From Pseudonocardia sp. (GTDB lineage: Bacteria; Actinomycetota; Actinomycetes; Mycobacteriales; Pseudonocardiaceae), in the NCBI RefSeq assembly GCF_029263155.1, contig NZ_JAJCYB010000111.1, positions 122,039 through 186,038 of the forward strand: a stretch of DNA of 64,000 bases. The letters run 5' to 3'. Shown here in pieces: positions 24,969 to 33,064 of the stretch. The position numbers and the translations under genes are program-made. The notes under the pieces were generated by a model. It was not told the origin of the DNA. It was given only the letters and a program-made list of their open reading frames with translations, and searched no databases. How positions within the stretch are numbered: the stretch's first letter is position 1; the number at the start of each line of letters is the position of its first letter.

Positions 24969-25089
24969 TGCACGTTGTGTTCGACCTCGCACCCCGGCAC
25001 CCGCGGCGGCGGGGAGCACCGGGTCGGGCACACGTCATTTCCGACACAGTCGAGATACACGCACACACCCCGAAGGGGAGGTCATCGTC

Positions 25090-25380
25090 GTGGCGAACAT
25101 CAAGCCGCTCGAGGACAAGATCGTCGTCCAGGCCAGCGAGGCGGAGACCACGACCGCGTCCGGCATCGTCATCCCGGACACCGCCAAGGAGAAGCCCCAG
25201 GAGGGCAAGGTCCTGGCCGTGGGCCCCGGTCGCATCGACGACAACGGCAACCGCGTCCCGCTGGACGTGGCGGTCGGCGACGTCGTCATCTACTCGAAGT
25301 ACGGCGGCACCGAGGTCAAGTACAACGGCGAGGAGTACCTCATCCTCTCCGCGCGTGACGTGCTCGCGGTGGTGAACTGA
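25090..25380 (+). CDS. groS: Co-chaperonin GroES
   Basis: 96 aa, canonical: IKPLEDKIVVQASEAETTTASGIVIPDTAKEKPQEG mobile-loop region, then VAVGDVVIYSKYGGTEVKYNGEEYLILSARDVLAVV. GTG 25090 after a GGGGAGG SD. Caps GroEL during ATP-driven folding. Heat-shock regulated through CIRCE 120 bp upstream. Confidence 0.98.
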   Translation: MANIKPLEDKIVVQASEAETTTASGIVIPDTAKEKPQEGKVLAVGPGRIDDNGNRVPLDVAVGDVVIYSKYGGTEVKYNGEEYLILSARDVLAVVN

Positions 25381-25419
25381 TCTTGGCTGTCAACTGACGC
25401 AGGCAGTTCTGCACTACCG

Positions 25420-25460
25420 CCGCCCCGGTGGTCCCTCGACCGAGCGGGCCGCCGGGGCGG
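25420..25460. terminator. GC-rich hairpin between groES and groEL1
   Basis: CCGCCCCGGTGG (25420-25431) pairs with CCGCCGGGGCGG (25449-25460) with one G-U; 17-nt loop, followed by TTGCC. Placed to attenuate groEL1 relative to groES or to process the transcript. Confidence 0.55.
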
Positions 25461-25512
25461 TTGCCATTCCTGCAGAAGTCACGGCCCGGATAGATCCCTA
25501 GAGAGGCAGGAC

Positions 25513-27138
25513 ATGCCGAAGCAGATCAGCTTCGACGAGAACACCCGCCGCGCACTGGAGCGCGGGGTGAACCAGCTCGCCGACGCGGTCAAGGTCACCC
25601 TCGGTCCGCGCGGCCGGCACGTCGTCATCGACAAGAAGTTCGGTGGGCCGACCGTCACCAACGACGGCGTCACCATCGCCCGCGAGGTCGACCTCGAGGA
25701 CCCGTTCGAGAACCTCGGGGCCCAGCTCGCGAAGACCGTCGCCACCAAGACCAACGACGTCGCGGGTGACGGCACCACGACCGCGACCGTGCTCGCCCAG
25801 GCCATGGTGGCCGCGGGCCTGCGCAACGTCGCCGCCGGGGCCAACCCGATGGCGATGGGCAAGGGGATCTCCGCCGCCGCCGACGCGGTCGCCGAGTTCC
25901 TCAAGGAGAAGGCGACCCCGGTCAACGACACCGACCACATCGCCCAGGTCGGCACGATCGCCTCCCGTGAGGAGGAGATCGGCACGCTGATCTCCGACGC
26001 GCTCAAGGCGGTCGGCAAGGACGGCGTGATCACGATCGAGGAGGGGTCCACCCTCGCCACCGATCTGGAGCTCACCGAGGGCCTGCAGTTCGAGAAGGGC
26101 TATCTCTCGCCCTACTTCGTGACCGACTCCGAGTCCATGGAGGCCGTGCTGGAGGACGCCTACGTCCTGCTGCACCGTGACAAGATCAGCGCCATCGCCG
26201 ATCTGCTCCCGCTGCTGGAGAAGGTGCTCGCCGACGGCAAGCCGCTGCTGATCGTGGCCGAGGACCTGGAGGGCGAGGCGCTCTCGACCCTCGTCGTCAA
26301 CTCGATCCGCAAGACGATCAAGGTCGCCGCGGTCAAGTCGCCGTTCTTCGGCGACCGCCGCAAGTGGTTCATGGAGGACCTGGCCATCGCCACCGGTGGC
26401 ACGGTCATCAACCCGGAGGTCGGGCTCAAGCTGTCCGAGGCCGGGCTGGACCTGCTGGGCACCGTGCGTCGCGTGGTCGTCACCAAGGACAACACCACCT
26501 TCGTCGAGGGTGGCGGCGCCAAGGAGGCCACCGACGCGCGCGTCGCGCAGCTGCGCGCCGAGATCGCCGCCGCCGACTCCGACTGGGACCGCGAAAAGCT
26601 CCAGGAGCGCCTCGCGAAGCTCTCCGGCGGTGTCGCGGTGATCAAGGTCGGCGGGGCCACCGAGACCGCGCTCAAGGAGCGCAAGCACCGCATCGAGGAC
26701 GCGGTGTCGGCCACCCGGGCCGCGGTCGAGGAGGGCATCGTGCCCGGCGGCGGCTCGGCGCTGGTGCAGGCGGCCAAGGTGCTCGCGGACGGCCTGGGCC
26801 TCACCGGGGACGAGGCCACCGGCGTCGCGGTCGTGCGCAAGGCGCTCTCGGCGCCGCTGTTCTGGATCGCCGCCAACGGCGGTCTCGAGGGCGCGGTCGT
26901 CGTGGGCAAGGTCGCCGACCAGGAGTGGGGACACGGCTACAACGCCGCCACCCTCACCTACGGCGACCTGATGGCCGACGGCGTCATCGACCCGGTCAAG
27001 GTCACGCGCTCGGCCGTGGTCAACGCCGCGTCGATCGCCCGCATGGTGCTCACCACCGAGAGCGCCGTCGTCGACCAGCCGGTCGAGGACCCGCCGGCGC
27101 CCGCGGGCGGCGGCCACGGTCACGGGCACGGCCACTGA
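25513..27138 (+). CDS. groL1: Chaperonin GroEL1 with His-rich C-terminus
   Basis: 541 aa. ATP site VAGDGTTTATVLAQAM and VTNDGVTIAREV; apical domain EGLQFEKGYLSPYFVTD. The tail is GGGHGHGHGH instead of the GGM repeats of a housekeeping GroEL, the mark of actinobacterial GroEL1, the groES-linked, non-essential paralogue (in mycobacteria tied to biofilm/mycolate metabolism and metal binding). A second, GGM-tailed groEL presumably lies elsewhere. SD GAGAGGCAGG precedes ATG. Confidence 0.97.
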   Translation: MPKQISFDENTRRALERGVNQLADAVKVTLGPRGRHVVIDKKFGGPTVTNDGVTIAREVDLEDPFENLGAQLAKTVATKTNDVAGDGTTTATVLAQAMVAAGLRNVAAGANPMAMGKGISAAADAVAEFLKEKATPVNDTDHIAQVGTIASREEEIGTLISDALKAVGKDGVITIEEGSTLATDLELTEGLQFEKGYLSPYFVTDSESMEAVLEDAYVLLHRDKISAIADLLPLLEKVLADGKPLLIVAEDLEGEALSTLVVNSIRKTIKVAAVKSPFFGDRRKWFMEDLAIATGGTVINPEVGLKLSEAGLDLLGTVRRVVVTKDNTTFVEGGGAKEATDARVAQLRAEIAAADSDWDREKLQERLAKLSGGVAVIKVGGATETALKERKHRIEDAVSATRAAVEEGIVPGGGSALVQAAKVLADGLGLTGDEATGVAVVRKALSAPLFWIAANGGLEGAVVVGKVADQEWGHGYNAATLTYGDLMADGVIDPVKVTRSAVVNAASIARMVLTTESAVVDQPVEDPPAPAGGGHGHGHGH

Positions 27139-27170
27139 GCGACACCGTGCGCTGATCCCACCCGCACGTC

Positions 27171-27207
27171 GAACGGGCCACCTCCCCTCAGGGGAGGTGG
27201 CCCGTTC
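27171..27207. terminator. Strong 17-bp hairpin terminator after groEL1
   Basis: 27171-27187 and 27191-27207 are perfectly complementary (GAACGGGCCACCTCCCC arm, TCA loop), followed by a pyrimidine-rich GCTTCCTT. It sits between the convergent groEL1 and whiB genes and can serve both strands. Confidence 0.85.
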
Positions 27208-27268
27208 CGCTTCCTTCACGGGATCGGATCGGTGACGCCGCGCCGACCCCGGGGTCCGGTGAACCCGA

Positions 27269-27592
27269 TCAGGGGCGGGCCCCCCGCATGCGCGGTTCGG
27301 CGACCTTCAGCGTCCGGTCGCGCCCCCGGATGAGGTCGTCGCGCTCGGCCTCCGACAGGCCGCCCCATACGCCGTAGGGCTCGTGCGCGGCCAGCGCGTG
27401 CCTGCGGCACTGCTCGAGCACGGGGCACGCGCGGCACACCTGCTTGGCCCGGGCCTCGCGATTGGCCCGCGCCGGGCCCCGCTCACCCTCGGGATGGAAG
27501 AAGAACGCGCTGTCCATCCCGCGGCAGGACCCGCGCATCTGCCAGTCCCAGATGTCGGTGACCGGCACCGGGAGTCTCCGCGTATCCGCCAT
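27269..27592 (-). CDS. whiB3: WhiB-family [4Fe-4S] transcriptional regulator, WhiB3-like
   Basis: 107 aa. Four cluster Cys: GSCRGMDS, then KQVCRACPVLEQC (C-x2-C-x5-C); DIWDWQMRG and FFFHPEGERG upstream, and the beta-turn GVWGGLSEAERD downstream. A basic C-terminus follows. WhiB proteins bind the primary sigma factor and sense redox/NO. The groEL1-whiB3 adjacency and the DIWxWQ motif support WhiB3 over other WhiBs. ATG 27592 with AAGGAGG SD; divergent from the MerR-type gene (138-bp gap). Confidence 0.93.
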   Translation of the reverse strand: MADTRRLPVPVTDIWDWQMRGSCRGMDSAFFFHPEGERGPARANREARAKQVCRACPVLEQCRRHALAAHEPYGVWGGLSEAERDDLIRGRDRTLKVAEPRMRGARP

Positions 27593-27718
27593 TCCAACCT
27601 CCTTCGCCACGACCGTGGCCCCAGGTTGCCGGATACCACAGTAGAACCGCGCCAAACATTGTTCAAGGTGCGTTGGATCGCATCGCCCGGTCCGGTTGCC
27701 CTTCGCGTACCGGACACG

Positions 27719-27724
27719 GACGAT
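27719..27724 (+). promoter_or_regulatory. Putative -10 (GACGAT) for leaderless MerR/B12 regulator
   Basis: GACGAT ends six bases before ATG 27731, the same spacing as the TANNNT hexamers elsewhere in the window. Confidence 0.4.
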
Positions 27725-27730
27725 GGGCGG

Positions 27731-28786
27731 ATGCACCCGGATCCCGTGCCGCCCGCTGCGGGTACCGCCGGGGACGAGCCGCGGCTGACCGTCGCGGCCG
27801 CGGCGCGCAGGCTCGGGGTCGCGCCGGCCACGCTGCGGACGTGGGACCGGCGCTACGGGATGGGCCCCGGCGAGCACCGGCCGGGCCGGCACCGTCGCTA
27901 CTCACCCGACGACCTCGCTCGCCTGGAGCTCATGCAGCACGCCCTGCTGCGGGGCGCCTCCCCCGCCGACGCGGCGGGCTACGCCCGGGCCGCGCGCCTG
28001 CCCCGCCCCGGGGGGGACGCCGCGGACCGGCCGCGCCCGCTGCCCGCGGTGCCGCGCGAGGAGGGCACGCCCGGTCCCGACGTCGGCGGCCCGGTGCTGC
28101 TCGCCGACGACACCGGGGACGGCCAGGCCGCCACCCGGGTCCGGGTCGGTGGCCACGTGCTGCGCCTGCCCGGGGCCGGGCGTGCGGCACGCGGGCTCGG
28201 GCGGGCCGCGCTGGCGCTGGACGCCGCCGCGGTGCGCGGGGGGTTGCGCGAGGCGGTCGAGCGGGGCGGGGTGGCCCACGCCTGGGACGAGGTCGCGCGT
28301 CCGGTGCTGGTGTCGGTGGCCCGGCGCTGGGCCGACAGCGGGGCGGGTGTCGAGATCGAGCACCTGGTGAGCGAGTGCGTGATCGGGGTGTTCGGCAGGC
28401 ACGCGGCGGAGGCGCCCGCCCCGGTGAGCCCGCGCCCGGTGCTGCTCGCCGGGATGCCGGCCGAGCAGCACACGCTGCCCCTCGTCGTGCTGGCGGCGGC
28501 CCTGGCCGACCGTCGCGTGGAGAGCACGTCACTGGGGTCGAACCTGCCCCTCGACGCGCTCGTCGCCGCGGTCCGGCGCACCGCACCGGCGGCCGTCGTG
28601 CTGTGGGCGCAGATGCCCGCGACTGCCGACGTCGAGGTGCTCAGGGCGCTGCCGCGCACCCGGCCGCGGTTCCGGACCTACGTCGCGGGACCGGGATGGA
28701 CGGGCGTGGCGCTGCCGCCGCGGATCACCTGGCTCGGTTCGCTGCGCGATGCGGAGCGCGAACTCGTCGCCACGGTGCTGGTCTGA
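27731..28786 (+). CDS. MerR-family regulator with cobalamin-binding domain, CarH/LitR-like
   Basis: 351 aa. N-terminal MerR winged helix (LTVAAAARRLGVAPATLRTWDRRYG, then GRHRRYSPDDLARLELM). The middle helical bundle holds Trp200-x9-Glu210-His211 (RRWADSGAGVEIEHL), the Wx9EH motif of adenosylcobalamin photoreceptors CarH/LitR. The C-terminal Rossmann-like domain has E-x-His247 (AEQHTLPL) where the lower-axial His of the ExHxxG motif lies (Gly replaced by Pro), then STSLGSNLPLDAL. Known members tetramerise on DNA with AdoCbl in the dark and dissociate in light. No carotenoid genes are nearby, so targets are unknown; whiB3 is divergent. Confidence 0.85.
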   Translation: MHPDPVPPAAGTAGDEPRLTVAAAARRLGVAPATLRTWDRRYGMGPGEHRPGRHRRYSPDDLARLELMQHALLRGASPADAAGYARAARLPRPGGDAADRPRPLPAVPREEGTPGPDVGGPVLLADDTGDGQAATRVRVGGHVLRLPGAGRAARGLGRAALALDAAAVRGGLREAVERGGVAHAWDEVARPVLVSVARRWADSGAGVEIEHLVSECVIGVFGRHAAEAPAPVSPRPVLLAGMPAEQHTLPLVVLAAALADRRVESTSLGSNLPLDALVAAVRRTAPAAVVLWAQMPATADVEVLRALPRTRPRFRTYVAGPGWTGVALPPRITWLGSLRDAERELVATVLV

Positions 28787-29766
28787 GCCGCGGAGGGTCG
28801 AGCGCGCGGCTGCGGGACGCCGCGTTCGGGTCCGGGTGCCCGCCCCCCGCCGCCGGTACGACCCCGCACGAGCGGTGGTTGCGGGCGGTGGTGCTCGGCG
28901 GTCTCGGGCGGTACGCCGCCGCGACCGTCCGGCTCGGCGGTCTGCTCGCGGACCCGGCCACCCCGGCCGCGGTCGCCGCCCACGCCGGCGTGACCCTCGC
29001 CTCGCTGCGCCGCCAGCAGGGCGGCCACGCCGCCGCACGGGCCCTGGACGGCGCGGCGCTGCGTCGGGCGGTCACCGCAGGGGGCCCGGACCGGACGGAT
29101 GCGGACCGGACGGACGCGGACGGCACGGACGCGGACGGCACGGACGCGCTCGCGGCCCGCGTCGACGCACTGGTCGGGCTGGCGGCCGACGCGCTCGGTC
29201 TCGGGGACCCGCTCGCGGCGGAACGCCTGCTGCGGGCGGCCGCTGCCCTCCCGCACCCGTCGTGGCGGCTGCGGGTACGGGCCGGTTGGGTGCGGGCCGA
29301 ACTCGCGCTGTGCGCCGGACCTGCGGCCGGCGCCGTCGCGCCCGCGGAGGCGGCCCTGGCCGGGGCCGAGGCCGCCGGGTCGGTTCGGCACGTCCTCAAG
29401 TCGCGCCTCGTGCTGGCCGTCGCCCGAGCGGTGACTCGCCCGAACGGACGAGAACTCGCTGAGCTGGACGCAGTGGCCGACGCCGCAGCGGTCGCGGGTC
29501 TGCTGCCGCTCGTCTGGCCTGCGCGGCTCGCCGCCGCCGATCTGCTGGATCGGATGTCGCCGTCCGTGTCCATATCGTCACCGAGTGCAAACGATGAGCG
29601 GGGCAAGGCGCCGTACGAATCGGTGAACGGTGGGTCGAGCGGCGCGGCACGCCGACGACACGCCGCAGCGGTGACGGTGACCGATCTGTACCAGCTCAGC
29701 GACCCGATGGGCAGAGGCCTGATGGGGGAGTCGGTGTGGGTGCCGGCGCGGCTACCGCTACTGTAA
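28783..29766 (+). CDS. Hypothetical helical-repeat protein (Rv3415c position)
   Basis: About 327 aa. Ala/Leu/Arg-rich TPR-like helices (TPHERWLRAVVLGGLGRYAAATVRLGGLL, TLASLRRQQGGHAAARAL, AAERLLRAAAALPHPSWRLRVRAGWVRAELALCA). A DRTDADGTDADGTD repeat lies near residue 105. The C-terminus ends in a distinctive DLYQLSDPMGRGLMGESVW. The frame is continuous with a CTG overlapping the upstream TGA (CTGA, as at truA); the first ordinary start is TTG 28879. It lies between whiB3 and sigD as Rv3415c does. Function unknown. Confidence 0.72.
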   Translation: MSRGGSSARLRDAAFGSGCPPPAAGTTPHERWLRAVVLGGLGRYAAATVRLGGLLADPATPAAVAAHAGVTLASLRRQQGGHAAARALDGAALRRAVTAGGPDRTDADRTDADGTDADGTDALAARVDALVGLAADALGLGDPLAAERLLRAAAALPHPSWRLRVRAGWVRAELALCAGPAAGAVAPAEAALAGAEAAGSVRHVLKSRLVLAVARAVTRPNGRELAELDAVADAAAVAGLLPLVWPARLAAADLLDRMSPSVSISSPSANDERGKAPYESVNGGSSGAARRRHAAAVTVTDLYQLSDPMGRGLMGESVWVPARLPLL

Positions 29767-29769
29767 TTA

Positions 29770-29832
29770 CTCCATTCGGAACATCGTCACCCACATGACG
29801 AGTGCCACTCGGCGCAACAGTCCCGAATGGAG
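29770..29832. promoter_or_regulatory. Long-spaced inverted repeat before the BldM-like gene
   Basis: CTCCATTCGG (29770-29779) and CCGAATGGAG (29823-29832) are perfect complements 43 bp apart. Further on, GGGTCACCC and GGGGGTGAC flank a short spacer near 29867-29892. Either could be an operator or transcript structure. The whole 29767-29931 gap otherwise holds only the SD. Confidence 0.35.
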
Positions 29833-29931
29833 GGCACGAAACGGCCCTGATCGTGTCAAGGTGGACGGGTCACCCGCCGATGAGGGGGTGACACATCACC
29901 CGGCTGCAGGAAGCTGCAGGAAGGAATCGTC

Positions 29932-30528
29932 GTGACGACGGTACTCATCTGCGACGATCGTCGCAGCGTCCGCGAAGGCCTGACCCGCGTGATGTCCGCG
30001 GTGCCGGGGGTGCATCGGATCGATTGCGTTGCACACGGGGACGAACTACTGGCCCGGTACTCCCGGCAGCCGGTGGACGTTGTCCTGGTCGGCACCCAGC
30101 GAGCGGTGCCCACCGGGGTGGAGGCCACGCGGCGGCTCGTCGCGGCGCACCCCCAGTCCAACGTCAGCGTCTTCGGGGCCCCCGACGACGCGGGCAGCAT
30201 CGCCGCGGCCATCGCTGGCGGTGCCCGCGGCTACCTCCGCTGGGACGCCTCGCGCCCCGAGCTGGTGGCCGCACTCGCCCATACCCTCGCCAGCACGGCG
30301 GTGCCCACTCCACGGGCACCCACCGACCCCGGAGTGCAGCTCACCGAGCGCGAGCTGCAGGTGCTGCGGGGGATGAGCCAGGGCAAGAGCAACGGGCAGA
30401 TCGGGCGCGAGCTCTACCTGTCCGAGGACACGGTCAAGACCCACGCCCGCCGGCTGTTCCGCAAGCTCGGTGTCCGCGACCGGGCGCAGGCCGTGGCTCA
30501 CGGGTTCCGCCGTGGGCTGGTCTCCTAG
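29932..30528 (+). CDS. BldM-like LuxR-family regulator with atypical receiver domain
   Basis: 198 aa. Receiver domain TTVLICDDRRSVREGL followed by a LuxR/FixJ HTH (LTERELQVLRGMSQGKSNGQIGRELYLSEDTVKTHARRLFRKLG), whose sequence and DRAQAVAHGFRRGLV ending match BldM of Streptomyces as I recall it. The phospho-acceptor strand reads DVVLVGTQRA, so the Asp expected after VLL/VLM is Gly: probably phosphorylation-independent. SD AGGAAGGAA before GTG. BldM-type proteins act with WhiI or alone in development. Confidence 0.85.
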   Translation: MTTVLICDDRRSVREGLTRVMSAVPGVHRIDCVAHGDELLARYSRQPVDVVLVGTQRAVPTGVEATRRLVAAHPQSNVSVFGAPDDAGSIAAAIAGGARGYLRWDASRPELVAALAHTLASTAVPTPRAPTDPGVQLTERELQVLRGMSQGKSNGQIGRELYLSEDTVKTHARRLFRKLGVRDRAQAVAHGFRRGLVS

Positions 30529-30549
30529 AGCCCGCGAACCGGGCCCTCG

Positions 30550-30591
30550 AACGGCACTTCCGTCCAGCTTGAACCGGGCGGGGGTGCCGTT
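30550..30591. terminator. Hairpin after the BldM-like gene
   Basis: AACGGCAC (30550-30557) pairs with GTGCCGTT (30584-30591), followed by TCGTCGTGT. Moderate stem, consistent with termination before the independently transcribed sigD. Confidence 0.4.
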
Positions 30592-30746
30592 TCGTCGTGT
30601 CCGGGCAACTTCCCGACGGTGACAGACGTCCAACACCTACGAGGTATCCCGCGCCGGGTCACCGCGAGCCTTCGCTACGGTGGTCCGCACTGAGGACACG
30701 GTCGAACACGTTCCGTGATCACCCTCACGAACGGATGAGATCGAAC

Positions 30747-30752
30747 TATGCT
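30747..30752 (+). promoter_or_regulatory. Putative -10 TATGCT of sigD
   Basis: TATGCT gives a ~20-nt leader to ATG 30779. A 10-bp palindrome GAACACGTTC at 30704-30713 lies just upstream and may be a regulator site; its 2-bp spacer does not fit LexA. No clear -35 was found. Confidence 0.35.
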
Positions 30753-30778
30753 GCGTAACACCGGGACAACACAGTGCG

Positions 30779-31345
30779 ATGAGTGAAACGACAGACGTTC
30801 CCGACGAGCTGGTCGCCCGCGCGATGACGGGCGACCGAGCTGCGGTCGGGCGCGTTCTCGCCATCATTCGGCCTCTGGTCGTGCGGTACTGCCGCGCGCG
30901 CCTGGGGCGTGAGCGTTCGTTCGCCTCGGCGGACGACGTCGCACAGGAGGTGTGTTTGGCCGTGTTGACGGCCTTGCCCGGGTACCGGGTGCAGGGGCGC
31001 CCGTTCCTTGCCTTCGTGTACGGCATCGCATCACACAAGGTGATCGATGCCCACCGTGCGGCCACCCGCAACAAGTCCGAACCCGTCGCCGACGTCCCGG
31101 ATGCGGTCTCGTCCGTCGACGGCCCCGAACAGCGTGCGCTCCGTGTCGAACTCTCCGGCGAGATGGGCCGGTTGCTCGATCAGCTCCCCGACAAACAACG
31201 AGAGATACTGGTGCTGCGCATCGTGGTGGGCCTGTCCGCGGAGGAGACGGCCGAGGCGGTCGGCTCCACGCCCGGAGCGGTCCGGGTGGCCCAACACCGG
31301 GCGCTGGCCCGGCTCCGCAAGTCGATGCCCGAGGGGGTGGTCTAG
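30779..31345 (+). CDS. sigD: ECF-type RNA polymerase sigma factor SigD
   Basis: 188 aa group-4 sigma factor. Region 2 contains DDVAQEVCLAVLTALPGYRVQGRPFLAFVYGIASHKVIDAHR; region 4 contains LPDKQREILVLRIVVGLSAEETAEAVGSTPGAVRVAQHRALARLRK. The next gene is the cognate anti-sigma factor, with no gap. In mycobacteria SigD belongs to the stringent/stationary-phase response; the same locus order (whiB3, hypothetical, sigD, rsdA, DUF5319, guaB) supports orthology. Confidence 0.95.
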   Translation: MSETTDVPDELVARAMTGDRAAVGRVLAIIRPLVVRYCRARLGRERSFASADDVAQEVCLAVLTALPGYRVQGRPFLAFVYGIASHKVIDAHRAATRNKSEPVADVPDAVSSVDGPEQRALRVELSGEMGRLLDQLPDKQREILVLRIVVGLSAEETAEAVGSTPGAVRVAQHRALARLRKSMPEGVV

Positions 31346-32440
31346 ATGCAGGACGAACGACGCGGTTTCGGCGAGACGAGTCCTCGCCGGCCGCGTACCA
31401 ACGGCAGCCACTCCCATCGCCGCAACGGCAACCAGCCCGAGTTCGGTCGCGCCCGGCCGGTTCCGTTCTCCGAGGTCGCCGACGAACCCGTCGATCTCGT
31501 CGCGGTCCAGGCCGACGACGAGCTGATCAGCGCGCTCGCCGCCGGCATGTCGGTGTCGGCGCCCGGCGTCGGTGGGTACGACGCCGACGACCAGGTCGCC
31601 GCGCTGCTCGCCGCGTGGCGGGCCGAGGTCGACGCCGAGCCGCTACCCGAGATGATCGACCTGGACACGGCCACCGCCACGGTGCTGGCCGCGTCCCGCC
31701 CGCCCGCCCGGCGGAACCGGCACCTCGCCACGGTCGCCGCCGCGGCCGCTGTCATCGTGTTCAGCATCGGCGGGGTGTCGATCGGCGCTTCCGACGCCCG
31801 CCCCGGCGACGCCCTCTGGGACGTCTCGCGGGTGCTCTACGCCGAGCGGGCCGAGTCCGTCGAGGCGGCCGAGCGGATCGAGATCCGCATCGACGAGGCC
31901 AAGGCCGCACTCGAACGCGGCGAGCCGGCCCAGGCGGCCCAGGCGCTCGCCGCAGCCGAGGACGACCTGATCGCCGTCCGGGTCGAGGAGGGGCGGGCCG
32001 AGCTGGCCGAGGTGCAGAGCTTCCTCGAGGCCAAGGCGGCCGAGACGCCGCAGGGCCAGCGGAACGAGCCCGGCGCCCCGCTGGCCAGCGACCCGGCCCG
32101 GCCGGTCCCTCCGCGCGCGAGCACCGACACCCCCGCGAGCGAGTCCGCCACCTCGCCGTCCGATACCACCACGGTGGCCCCGTCGCCGTCGGATCCGGCG
32201 GTCAGCCCGCTCGATGCGTCGGTGTCGCCCACCACGGGTGTCGATCCCAGCGTGTCGCCGAGCGCCGAGGACGAGCCCTCGACCGGGAGCGGCGAGGGCA
32301 GCCCGGACGACACCACCGGCAGCACTTCCAGCACCACGGGCACGGCCGAGGGCTCGCCCGACGCCACGACGTCCGGCGGGGGCCAGAGCATGGGCACCCC
32401 GGAGTCCACGGCCGAGGGCTCGCCCACGCCGGCCAGCTGA
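31346..32440 (+). CDS. rsdA: Anti-sigma-D factor RsdA
   Basis: 364 aa single-pass membrane anti-sigma factor. The short cytoplasmic part has EVADEPVDLVAVQADDELISALAAG, the segment known to bind SigD region 4. One transmembrane helix (~128-146) is followed by a helical stretch and a long Ser/Thr/Pro-rich external tail. No zinc-binding HxxxCxxC motif is present, as expected for RsdA. ATG immediately follows the sigD stop. Release probably involves regulated intramembrane proteolysis, as in mycobacteria. Confidence 0.92.
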   Translation: MQDERRGFGETSPRRPRTNGSHSHRRNGNQPEFGRARPVPFSEVADEPVDLVAVQADDELISALAAGMSVSAPGVGGYDADDQVAALLAAWRAEVDAEPLPEMIDLDTATATVLAASRPPARRNRHLATVAAAAAVIVFSIGGVSIGASDARPGDALWDVSRVLYAERAESVEAAERIEIRIDEAKAALERGEPAQAAQALAAAEDDLIAVRVEEGRAELAEVQSFLEAKAAETPQGQRNEPGAPLASDPARPVPPRASTDTPASESATSPSDTTTVAPSPSDPAVSPLDASVSPTTGVDPSVSPSAEDEPSTGSGEGSPDDTTGSTSSTTGTAEGSPDATTSGGGQSMGTPESTAEGSPTPAS

Positions 32441-32504
32441 GGCGCGAGACGTCGACGACCCGGCCCCGATGGGAGACCCGGGCCGTCGAACGGCACCGGT
32501 GCGC

Positions 32505-32882
32505 TCAGGAGTCGGACAGCACCGCGTCGGCGTACCCGCGGCAGTACTCCCACGTGACGTAGCCCGCGGGATCCGGGTCGAACGCGGGCTCGTGCGGCCG
32601 CATCTGTCCCTCGTCGAGAAGCTGCTGCAGGCTGGCCCGCAACAGGCTCCACTCGTGGAAGTGCTGCTCGCCGCAGTCGCCGCAGTCGACGACGATCCCC
32701 CGCACGCCGCGCGCCTCCAGCAGGGCCTGATACACGGCCAGGTCGGCCAGGTCGGCCACGATCTCGTCGCGCTCGGTGTCGCTGAGGACCTCGGGGTCCT
32801 CGCCCTCCGGGCTGTCCAGCGACAGCGCGGGGTCGTGCGGATCCCCGGCGAAGGGGTCCGGTGGCAGCGAGTCAGGAGGCAC
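32505..32882 (-). CDS. DUF5319-type conserved protein (Rv3412 position)
   Basis: 125 aa acidic soluble protein. Conserved core: EVLSDTERDEIVADLADLAVYQALLEARGVRGIVVDCGDCGEQHFHEWSLLRASLQQLLDEG. CxxC plus EQHFHEW looks like a zinc-binding site. Placed between rsdA and guaB exactly as Rv3412 in mycobacteria; function unknown. GTG 32882 has TACGAT seven bases upstream on the minus strand (32890-32895), a leaderless promoter. Confidence 0.85.
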   Translation of the reverse strand: MPPDSLPPDPFAGDPHDPALSLDSPEGEDPEVLSDTERDEIVADLADLAVYQALLEARGVRGIVVDCGDCGEQHFHEWSLLRASLQQLLDEGQMRPHEPAFDPDPAGYVTWEYCRGYADAVLSDS

Positions 32883-33064
32883 GGGCCCGATCGTACCCGC
32901 GGCGAGCGCGGCGGCCGCGCCGCGTGGGTGAGGCGTACGCGGCCCGTTGTGGGATTCCCCTCGCGTGACCGGCGCCCCACGGACCGGGAGCGTGGATACG
33001 ATGGTCGGATCGGGGCGGCCGTGTGTCGCCGACCGCGACTGACGTCGCCGAGGAGAGGGCCCGG

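Noticed and set aside
30704..30713. GAACACGTTC palindrome considered as a LexA box for sigD
   Set aside because: Spacer is 2 bp instead of 4; true SOS boxes at 60394 and 63625 show the N4 form.
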